Made by a program: the position numbers and the translations under genes. 6,275 nt of DNA, taken from NCBI GenBank assembly GCA_025997755.1, contig BNVA01000113.1, forward strand, positions 1 to 6,275, written 5' to 3'. How positions within the stretch are numbered: the stretch's first letter is position 1; each line of letters begins with the position of its first letter. This stretch comes from Spirochaetia bacterium (GTDB lineage Bacteria; Spirochaetota; Spirochaetia; Treponematales; Breznakiellaceae). Of this stretch, positions 1 to 5,767 are shown piece after piece. A model generated the notes under the pieces. The model did no database searches. It was given only the letters and a program-made list of their open reading frames with translations, and was not told the DNA's origin.

Positions 1-581
1 CCGATTTTTGGCACAGATGGCATATTTCGCTAAGTACATGGTTTCGTGACTATGTTTATATTCCGTTAGGCGGCAGCCGCGTAAAAAAGAGCCGATTGGT
101 ATTTAATTTGTTTGTTGTATGGCTTTTGACCGGCGTATGGCACGGTGCAAATTGGACTTTTGCCGCGTGGGGCTTGTTCTACTTTCTGCTTTTGCTGTTT
201 GAGCGTTTTACCGGATTTGAAAAGAAGCTCAGGGCTTTCTCCCATATATACGCTTTGTTTTTTATTGTTGCCGGATGGGTGTTGTTCCGTTCCGACACTA
301 TTGCCTCAGCATACCGGTATCTATGCGCAATGTTCGGATTTGGCACTGTCGGATTAACCGACGAAACTTTTTTTCTGTATTTTTCAAACGGAAAATGGAT
401 ACTGTTGATAGGGCTGCTGCTGTCAACACCGGTAATTCCTCTGTTAAAAAACAAGACCCAAGCCATTAACAAGCGCTTTTATAACATTGTATCCTCCGTA
501 ACTTTTCTTGTGATATTTGTTATCTCAATTTTGATTTGCATTGATTCAACGTATAATCCGTTTATATATTTTAACTTTTGA
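1..581 (+). CDS. MBOAT-family membrane O-acyltransferase (AlgI-like), 5'-truncated by window edge
   Basis: This is the C-terminal part (192 complete codons from base 3) of an AlgI/DltB-type membrane-bound O-acyltransferase. The family moves acyl groups, usually acetyl, across or at the cytoplasmic membrane onto exported polysaccharides or cell-wall polymers. The visible part opens with the family block FWHRWHISLSTWFRDY, then YIPLGG, then WLLTGVWHGANWTF. The His of WHGAN (codon 141-143, visible residue 47) is the expected catalytic histidine. Hydrophobic stretches follow at about visible residues 32-70, 78-97, 130-150 and 158-178. The protein ends in NPFIYFNF, close to the usual AlgI-family ending, so the C-terminus looks intact. 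The true start lies left of the window; the TTG at 96 falls inside the conserved core and is not a start. A DHHW/AlgJ-like gene follows after 28 bases, as usual for this family. The acceptor glycan cannot be told from the sequence. Confidence 0.92.
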   Translation, partial: DFWHRWHISLSTWFRDYVYIPLGGSRVKKSRLVFNLFVVWLLTGVWHGANWTFAAWGLFYFLLLLFERFTGFEKKLRAFSHIYALFFIVAGWVLFRSDTIASAYRYLCAMFGFGTVGLTDETFFLYFSNGKWILLIGLLLSTPVIPLLKNKTQAINKRFYNIVSSVTFLVIFVISILICIDSTYNPFIYFNF

Positions 582-595
582 CAATTATTGATAAT

Positions 596-601
596 AAGGA
601 G
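596..601 (+). promoter_or_regulatory. Ribosome binding site AAGGAG deciding a TTG start
   Basis: AAGGAG lies 8 bases before the TTG at 610, a near-ideal spacing. The ATG at 602-604 directly abuts the site with no spacer and opens only a four-codon frame (MPFC, stop at 614-616), so it is unlikely to be used. The site therefore supports TTG 610 as the start of the DHHW-like gene. Confidence 0.75.
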
Positions 602-609
602 ATGCCGTT

Positions 610-1320
610 TTGTTAAAAAGAATAATATCTGCTTGCTGTGTTTTTATAATTACATTTTTTATGTTTTTCTTAATCATATACGTTTTTATTAACGTTAGAC
701 TTATAGACTGGAAAAAATTATATCCTTTTAATGATACGGAGCTTGTTAAAAACAATAACGATGATTCTGTAGCTCATAGCCGAACAATTATATCTACATT
801 ATCAAATTACAAAAACCTTATTCTTAAAATCGAAGAAGACCGTATAAATATTTTCATTCTGCATATAATAATGGCTTATATGCCGCTTTTGGAAAAGGTA
901 CGAGATTACGAGGCTCTTTTAGGGTGGAATTTGAATAGAAATGCCGATCCCGACTATCGTATCGCGCTTGATTTAGGAAATGGATTTTTTATTCCTGAAA
1001 AATATTTAAACCCTAAGTTGGATATTACTCCGAATGTACAAGGGCTTAACGATCTGAACAATTTTCTAGGCACGCGGGGAATAGATTTTTTATATGTTCA
1101 AGCTCCATCCGTACTTTGTAAATATGATAAACAAGAGCAGCTTGATTATTCCCATGAAAATATTGATGCATTATTGCGCGGGTTATCACAATCAAATATA
1201 CAAAATATTGATTTACGTGAACACATTCATAATAACGAAGTTCTTGACATTCAAGAAGAACGTATAAAACATCATAATTATTTTTTGCGGTTGATTTACA
1301 AAGTCTGTGCCCGTTATTAA
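610..1320 (+). CDS. DHHW/AlgJ-like SGNH-type acylation partner protein, C-terminally truncated (probably broken)
   Basis: This resembles the membrane-anchored SGNH-hydrolase-like proteins (DHHW or AlgJ/AlgX type) that work with an MBOAT acyltransferase outside the cytoplasmic membrane. The 236-residue product has one N-terminal membrane anchor (about residues 8-28, no convincing lipobox), then DWKKLYPF. An alpha/beta region follows with FLYVQAPSVLCKYD (160-173) and NIDLREHI (199-206). Family members then run from a segment like HHNYFLR (221-227) straight into a catalytic TDHHW block and roughly another third of the protein. Here residue 227 is followed by nine unrelated residues and a stop, and no DHHW motif occurs in any of the three frames downstream. 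The C-terminal catalytic part is thus missing and the product is probably inactive. The gene is markedly AT-rich. It is paired with the MBOAT gene (28-base gap) and is followed in the same frame, 9 bases after its stop, by the PIN toxin. Family assignment is from motif memory and is moderately sure; the truncation is clear if that is right. Confidence 0.68.
   Translation: MLKRIISACCVFIITFFMFFLIIYVFINVRLIDWKKLYPFNDTELVKNNNDDSVAHSRTIISTLSNYKNLILKIEEDRINIFILHIIMAYMPLLEKVRDYEALLGWNLNRNADPDYRIALDLGNGFFIPEKYLNPKLDITPNVQGLNDLNNFLGTRGIDFLYVQAPSVLCKYDKQEQLDYSHENIDALLRGLSQSNIQNIDLREHIHNNEVLDIQEERIKHHNYFLRLIYKVCARY
1291..1320 (+). promoter_or_regulatory. Possible promoter of the PIN toxin module
   Basis: TTGATT (1291-1296) and TATTAA (1315-1320) are separated by 18 bases and resemble sigma-70 -35 and -10 boxes. 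Transcription would begin at about 1326-1328, only a few bases before the toxin ATG at 1330. That would give an almost leaderless message, which fits the lack of any Shine-Dalgarno sequence before that ATG. The boxes match consensus only partly and the region is AT-rich, so a chance match is quite possible. Confidence 0.3.
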
Positions 1321-1329
1321 ACTATTACA

Positions 1330-1836
1330 ATGGCTCGTATCCCAAAACTTTTTCTTGAAACAACGATTTTCAATTTTTATTTTGACGGTAAGCAAGGACA
1401 GAAACGCAAAGATACTCTCGCCTTGTTTAAAGAAATACAAAAAGGCCGTTACAAGCCCTTTACATCAGATGCTGTAATTAAAGAATTGCGTAGAACAAAG
1501 AAGGAAAAATTTGACAAGATGTTTTCACTGACAGAGGAATATAACATACCAATACTTATTCCGGTAAAAGCGTCATACGCTTTGGCAAAAAAATATATAA
1601 AGAGCGGGATAATACCGCCGGATTATCCTGAGGATGCACTTCATATCGCAGTTGCCACAGTTGAAAACATTGATTTTCTTCTTAGTTGGAACATGGGGCA
1701 CATCGTAAAGCAAAAAACTATGATAGGCACAGGATTTATAGCAATTGACGAAAACTGTCCGCATGTTTTATTATGTACGCCATCAGAGGTAATGGAATAT
1801 GACCAAGGAAGAGAAAGCCGAAGAGCGGAAAAATGA
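1330..1836 (+). CDS. PIN-domain (VapC-like) ribonuclease toxin
   Basis: A 168-residue single-domain PIN protein, probably the RNA-cutting toxin of a type II toxin-antitoxin pair. PIN nucleases bind Mg2+ or Mn2+ through a cluster of acidic residues. Candidates here are E10 in LFLETTIFNFYF, E52 in VIKELRR, and D102 in PEDALHIAVA with D115 in NIDFLLSWN. Glu in place of the usual first Asp matches the subfamily that reads LETT/LETS. The SWNMGHI stretch (119-125) and the late CTPSEVM (149-155) are also typical of this subfamily. All expected acidic positions are present, so the enzyme looks intact. The ATG at 1330 lacks a clear ribosome binding site. It sits 9 bases after the in-frame stop of the broken DHHW-like gene, so translation may start by reinitiation or on a nearly leaderless message. 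The 3' end overlaps the next gene by 38 bases. The RNA target is unknown. Confidence 0.82.
   Translation: MARIPKLFLETTIFNFYFDGKQGQKRKDTLALFKEIQKGRYKPFTSDAVIKELRRTKKEKFDKMFSLTEEYNIPILIPVKASYALAKKYIKSGIIPPDYPEDALHIAVATVENIDFLLSWNMGHIVKQKTMIGTGFIAIDENCPHVLLCTPSEVMEYDQGRESRRAEK
1786..1790 (+). promoter_or_regulatory. Ribosome binding site GAGGT inside the toxin gene
   Basis: GAGGT lies 8 bases before the ATG at 1799, within the 3' end of the PIN gene. It supports ATG 1799 as the antitoxin start. It also implies that the small gene is translated from its own, stronger initiation site than the toxin, which would favour excess antitoxin. Confidence 0.55.
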
Positions 1837-1999
1837 CAGAAAAATCATCAATGAAACCAATCGAGTAAAGCGCGAGATCGGTCGAGAAATCAAAAACATG
1901 ACCATTGATGAGCAGATGGCTTATTTTAACGAAACTGTTGAATGGGCAAAAGCCAACAACTATGGGTTTAAATTTATTCACCATGTGAGCGAGGCTTAA
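1799..1999 (+). CDS. Small charged protein, probable antitoxin of the PIN toxin
   Basis: A 66-residue, strongly charged and probably helical protein. Residues 1-33 are rich in Lys, Arg and Glu. The segment around NRVKREIGREIKNMTIDEQ (21-39), followed by AYFNETVEWAK, resembles small uncharacterised proteins often encoded next to PIN-domain genes, with a pattern like 'IR.EI..E.K.MT.EE...Y'. No helix-turn-helix, ribbon-helix-helix or AbrB-like DNA-binding motif is evident. The 38-base overlap with the PIN gene in another frame, and the good ribosome binding site at 1786-1790, indicate a coupled pair in toxin-first order. Antitoxin function is inferred from position, size and that resemblance. 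It could instead be an unrelated small protein, though the tight overlap argues against this. Its stop is 14 bases from the convergent ligase stop. Confidence 0.7.
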   Translation: MTKEEKAEERKNDRKIINETNRVKREIGREIKNMTIDEQMAYFNETVEWAKANNYGFKFIHHVSEA

Positions 2000-2013
2000 T
2001 TTCGCACCGCAGC

Positions 2014-3774
2014 CTATGTATTGGGCGTCTTTTCCGGGTCTTCGTAATTTTTGTAGATAAAACGCCGCACCTTTTGCTGGGCATTCTTTTCAAACGGTTC
2101 AAACCTTAGTGTAAAATCAATTATCTTTTTATATGAAGTAAGCGAGCGGTTTACCTTTCCGATTTCTTTTTTTACCAATGGTCTGATAAACGCCGCGTTA
2201 AGCGCCTGCCCGGGATACTCCTTTGCGAGCGTTACCATATTCGGAAAAACTATAGCAAATATAAACTCACCTTCGCTGCTCTTACGTCCTACAACCAGTA
2301 TTTCGCTTATTATGCGTGAATTGTTAAAGTGCGACTCTATCTCTTCTGGATAGATGTTTTTACCGCCCGCCGACACTATAAGATTTTTTTTGCGTCCGCT
2401 TATATAGACAAAACCCAGATCATCCTGATAGCCCAAGTCGCCGGTTTTTAAGTAGCCGTGAGCATTAAACATTTCCGCCGTGGCTTCGGGATTTTTATAA
2501 TAGCCAAGCATAAGAGAAGGCGATTTTACGAGTATCTCACCATGCTCGCCGGATTTTAATATTTTAAGATCATCGTCTTTGTCAACAATTTTAATGTCGG
2601 TGTACTTTACCGGCAAACCGACGGAAACATTGTTTTTATGCCAGGGGGTACTCACACTCACAAGCGGCCCGTTTTCACTCATCCCATAACCGTGAACGAT
2701 ATTAAACCCAAATGAATCAAAAAAATCGGCAACCTTGGGATTAAGCGCACCGCCTCCCGCAACCATTATGTTTATAGAATCGAGTCCCGCCTTTTTACGG
2801 ATAAACCTGAAAACTTTCCTGCCCCAATCGGGATTCCCTTTTTTTGCCTCGGCAAGGGATTTTTTCCTTAAAATGTCCAGCACAAAACGTACCGGAAACG
2901 GCGTTTTTTGATATTTAGCGTTTATGCCTGCCATAACTTTGTCGTACAGCAGCGGCACCGCGATAAGGAAAGTGCCGTGTCCGTCGCGTATATCGTTTAT
3001 GACAACCTCGCCTACCAGTCGTTCTACGATAATCGCAGCGATTCCGCAAGAATGAGGCGCTAAAAAAGAACAGGTCGTAGGATATGTATGATGAAGGGGC
3101 AGCACGCTGATAAAAGTATCTTTTTTATCCGGGCGCAGCATACGCACGGCGGCGCTTACATTCGCAATGATCCCTTTGTGCGACAGGGTAACCCCTTTTG
3201 CAAGCCCCGTAGTGCCCGATGTAAAAACAATGGAAACAGGATCGTTTTCCGATAAATCCGAAACTTCCGGCAATTTTTGATCTGCGGCATCCAGCCCGAA
3301 TGACAAAAAATCATCGTTACCGTTAATCTGTACCCGCGTTTCGATGTTAATATCATTAGCGGCTAACGACTCCGCAAAGGGCGCTTTTTTTTCGGAAAAA
3401 ACGATAACCTTAGGCTCTGTCAGCTTTAAAATATTCCGGCACTCATCATCGCCGATAAGAAAATCAATGGGAACAACAATGCAGCCCGAAATCGCGCTCG
3501 CCATCCAAACCGCCATCCATTCGGGACAGTTTTCCGCCCATAATGCAACACGGTCGCCTTTTTTTAATCCGGCTTTTATAAAACCCCGGGCAATACGCTT
3601 ACATTCACATGCATATTTTTTAAAATTCCAAATAGTGAATTCTTTCTGCTTGCCTACACGATGCAGTATCGCCGGATTTTCAGAAAAGTCCGCCTCAATA
3701 TGGTTAAGAAACGCAATAAAATTAGGGTAAGGTAAATCCAACCAATCAGCCATGTATTCAATAGGGTTAAGCAT
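2014..3774 (-). CDS. Long-chain acyl-CoA synthetase (AMP-forming, FadD/FAA1-like)
   Basis: A 586-residue, full-length member of the ANL adenylating superfamily. It should activate a fatty acid with ATP to an acyl-adenylate and then a thioester, most likely acyl-CoA, at the cytoplasmic face of the membrane. Motifs appear in order: the P-loop-like TSGTTGLAKG (185-194), LPLHHTYP (225-232), HGYGMSENGP (361-370), TGDLGY (444-449), the hinge GRKKN (460-464) and NIYPEEIE (473-480). K568 in QQKVRR sits where the C-terminal catalytic lysine belongs. No motif is missing. The overall layout favours a long- or medium-chain acid ligase over an acetyl-CoA synthetase. An acyl-ACP synthetase or another carboxylate substrate cannot be excluded. 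ATG 3774 is the first usable start after the ABC-F stop, 31 bases upstream, and has only a weak GGTA-like site before it. It is last in the presumed three-gene operon, and no terminator is seen after its TAG stop. Confidence 0.9.
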   Translation of the reverse strand: MLNPIEYMADWLDLPYPNFIAFLNHIEADFSENPAILHRVGKQKEFTIWNFKKYACECKRIARGFIKAGLKKGDRVALWAENCPEWMAVWMASAISGCIVVPIDFLIGDDECRNILKLTEPKVIVFSEKKAPFAESLAANDINIETRVQINGNDDFLSFGLDAADQKLPEVSDLSENDPVSIVFTSGTTGLAKGVTLSHKGIIANVSAAVRMLRPDKKDTFISVLPLHHTYPTTCSFLAPHSCGIAAIIVERLVGEVVINDIRDGHGTFLIAVPLLYDKVMAGINAKYQKTPFPVRFVLDILRKKSLAEAKKGNPDWGRKVFRFIRKKAGLDSINIMVAGGGALNPKVADFFDSFGFNIVHGYGMSENGPLVSVSTPWHKNNVSVGLPVKYTDIKIVDKDDDLKILKSGEHGEILVKSPSLMLGYYKNPEATAEMFNAHGYLKTGDLGYQDDLGFVYISGRKKNLIVSAGGKNIYPEEIESHFNNSRIISEILVVGRKSSEGEFIFAIVFPNMVTLAKEYPGQALNAAFIRPLVKKEIGKVNRSLTSYKKIIDFTLRFEPFEKNAQQKVRRFIYKNYEDPEKTPNT

Positions 3775-3805
3775 AGTAGCTACCGTAACATATCTTTCAA
3801 AAATG

Positions 3806-5740
3806 TTAAAGGGCGCAGCGTTCCCATTCGGCGGTATATTTTTCTATTTCGGATTTACACTTTTCAAGTTTTTTAATAAGCTCTCTTGATTTTTCACCGG
3901 ATGTATAAACTTCGGGTTTGGAAATTTCTTCTTCAAGTTTTTGTTTTTCCGTTTCAAGTTTTTCTAACATTTGAATAAGTTCCGCTTCTTGTTTTTCCAA
4001 ACGCCGCATTTCCGCTTTTTGTTTTTTATCCTGTTCACGTTTTGTTTTTGCATCCTGCCCGCCGTATTCATTTTGCGCTAAGGGTTTTTTATATTGAGCC
4101 TCGTTTTGAATTTCATTCTGCGTTTCTTGTTGCTCGATTTTTTCAAGATAGTAAGCGTAATTACCGTAAAATAATTTTGCTTCCTGCCCTAATGAAAGCT
4201 CCAGTGTTTTTGTAGAAAGTTTTTCCATAAATGCCCTGTCGTGCGATACAAAAATAATTGTTCCCTTGTACGAAAAAAGTGCGTCTAACAGTATATCTTT
4301 TGACGATATATCAAGGTGATTCGTAGGTTCATCCAGAATTAAAAGATTAACAGGTTTTAAAAGCATTTTTAAAAGCGCAAGGCGGCTTTTCTCTCCGCCT
4401 GAAAGTACGTCTACCGCTTTGTAAACATCGTCGCCGCGAAAAAGAAACGCGCCTAGCATATCGCGGAGTTTCGGGATTAACGCGGTAGGCGCGGACTGCT
4501 CCAGATATTCAAGAACGGAAACCGTACCGCATATTGTTTCGGCGGCATCCTGCGTAAAATAAGCTGTTTTGATACCGGCGCCGTACACGACATTTCCGTC
4601 GAAACTATCGTCGGCATTTGCAATGATCCTTAAAAGTGTAGTTTTTCCGGCTCCGTTTGGTCCGACTACAACAAGCCGCTCTCCGGTTTCTATGGTAAGG
4701 TTCACCCCGTTTAGTACTTTTGCCTCTCCGTAACTTTTTTTTATATTCTCTAAAGTCAGCGCAATACGCCCCGAATGAGGCGCTTCCGGCAGCTTAATCG
4801 CTATTTTCTTTAACGACTCCGGTATTTCTATACGTTCCATTTTTTCAAGACGCTTGATACGTTCCTGTACCATTGCAGCTTTTGTCGGTTTATAACGAAA
4901 ACGCCGTATCAATTCTTCGGACTTTGCTATTTCTTCCTGCTGTAATTTATATTTTTCAAGCAGGCTTTCCATTTCGATATTCCGTAATGCCTGATAATTT
5001 GAATAATTTCCGGCATAGTGTTTTAATTGTCCGTTAAATATTTCATAAACCTCATTTATAGTCGTATCAAGAAAATAACGGTCGTGAGATACCAAAAGAT
5101 AAGCTCCCTGAAAATTACAAAGCCATTTTAGAAGCCATGTACGGGCTTCTATATCGAGATAGTTTGTAGGCTCATCAAGAAGAAGTATATCGGGTTTTTC
5201 CAAAAGAGCTTTTGCAAGGGCAATACGCATCTGCCAGCCGCCTGAAAATTCTTCAACGTTTCTGCCAATATCGTTATGCGAAAAACCCAATCCGTTAAGG
5301 ACTATAGAAATATTTTTATCTCTAAGATAGTATCCCGACGCTTCAACAGTTTCGTTTAACAAATGTTGTTCTTCCAACAGCGCGTTGATTTTTGTATCGT
5401 CCTCTTTTACGTTTTGCAAAAGCTGCCGCAGTTCCTCCGCCCTGTCTTCCAGCGCTTTTATTTTATCAAACGCCTTTTCAGCTTCCTCGCGCAGCGTGTT
5501 TCCCGAATGAATTATTCCAGACTGCGGCAAATACGAAACACGGCAACCCTTCTCCGCCGCGCGTTCGCCCGAGTCCGCCTTCATTACCCCGGCAAGGATT
5601 TTTATAAATGTTGATTTTCCGCTGCCGTTCGCCCCGCAAAGAGCCGCCCGCGTTCCTTTCTTTAAAAATATGTTGGCGTTCTTTACAATATCCCTGCCGC
5701 CAAAAGCAAGTGAAACGCCGGTAAATTGAATAAACGCCAT
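3806..5740 (-). CDS. ABC-F family ATPase (Uup/YdiF-type translation factor)
   Basis: A 644-residue soluble protein with two ABC ATPase domains and no membrane segment, the mark of the ABC-F family. These proteins bind the ribosomal E site and relieve stalled translation; some give antibiotic resistance. Domain 1 has Walker A GANGSGKST (36-44), signature FSGGWQ (165-170), Walker B ILLLDEP (185-191) and H-loop SHD (218-220). The charged inter-domain linker, about 250-310, corresponds to the P-site tRNA interaction region. Domain 2 has Walker A GPNGAGKTT (360-368), signature LSGGEKSR (446-453), Walker B LLILDEP (466-472) and VSHD (498-501). A Gln/Asn/Glu-rich stretch (537-565) leads to a long C-terminal coiled coil (about 566-640), as in Uup and YdiF. 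Both ATP sites look intact. The subfamily, and hence housekeeping versus resistance role, cannot be fixed by eye; the general translation-factor role is more likely. The ATG start has no clear ribosome binding site, so coupling to iolE, 27 bases upstream, is plausible. Confidence 0.93.
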   Translation of the reverse strand: MAFIQFTGVSLAFGGRDIVKNANIFLKKGTRAALCGANGSGKSTFIKILAGVMKADSGERAAEKGCRVSYLPQSGIIHSGNTLREEAEKAFDKIKALEDRAEELRQLLQNVKEDDTKINALLEEQHLLNETVEASGYYLRDKNISIVLNGLGFSHNDIGRNVEEFSGGWQMRIALAKALLEKPDILLLDEPTNYLDIEARTWLLKWLCNFQGAYLLVSHDRYFLDTTINEVYEIFNGQLKHYAGNYSNYQALRNIEMESLLEKYKLQQEEIAKSEELIRRFRYKPTKAAMVQERIKRLEKMERIEIPESLKKIAIKLPEAPHSGRIALTLENIKKSYGEAKVLNGVNLTIETGERLVVVGPNGAGKTTLLRIIANADDSFDGNVVYGAGIKTAYFTQDAAETICGTVSVLEYLEQSAPTALIPKLRDMLGAFLFRGDDVYKAVDVLSGGEKSRLALLKMLLKPVNLLILDEPTNHLDISSKDILLDALFSYKGTIIFVSHDRAFMEKLSTKTLELSLGQEAKLFYGNYAYYLEKIEQQETQNEIQNEAQYKKPLAQNEYGGQDAKTKREQDKKQKAEMRRLEKQEAELIQMLEKLETEKQKLEEEISKPEVYTSGEKSRELIKKLEKCKSEIEKYTAEWERCAL

Positions 5741-5767
5741 ATCAAAGTTGTATGAAAAAACCTGCTG

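Noticed and set aside
96..581. TTG at 96 as the start of a small membrane protein
   Set aside because: The frame is open and conserved back to base 3 (FWHRWHISLSTWFRDY), so this is an internal codon of a larger MBOAT protein.
1244..1278. Consensus TTGACA at 1244-1249 as a toxin promoter
   Set aside because: The A/T-rich candidates for a -10 box (TATAAA at 1263, CATAAT at 1273) are spaced 13 and 23 bases away, outside the usable range.
1280..1358. A one-base slip in the T run at 1281-1286 as the cause of the DHHW truncation
   Set aside because: The shifted frame gives YFFAVDLQSLC and ends at 1356-1358 without a DHHW motif; the third frame stops at once. A simple frameshift does not restore the family.
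1736..1984. Open frame of 82 codons on the - strand across the antitoxin gene
   Set aside because: It is antisense to two supported overlapping genes and shows no recognisable motif.
1286..2011. Six-base inverted match TGCGGT (1286-1291) and ACCGCA (2006-2011) flanking the toxin module, as possible element ends
   Set aside because: Six bases at loosely matched positions are easily chance, the match does not extend, and there is no transposase or target duplication.
1291..2013. Toxin module as an integron gene cassette
   Set aside because: No attC-like core sites (GTTRRRY or RYYYAAC in paired arrangement) could be found at either end.
1992..2015. AGGCT ... AGCCT inverted repeat as a terminator between the convergent genes
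   Set aside because: The stem is only five base pairs with a 14-base loop and no T-run follows on either strand.
3344..3730. Open frame of 128 codons on the + strand inside the ligase gene
   Set aside because: It lies wholly antisense to the adenylation domain, has no family resemblance and no ribosome binding site worth noting.
3776..3783. Palindrome GTAGCTAC just before the ligase start as an operator
   Set aside because: An eight-base palindrome inside a 31-base operon gap is expected by chance and has no partner site.
5363..5614. Two overlapping + strand frames within the ABC-F gene
   Set aside because: They are antisense shadows of the first ATPase domain.
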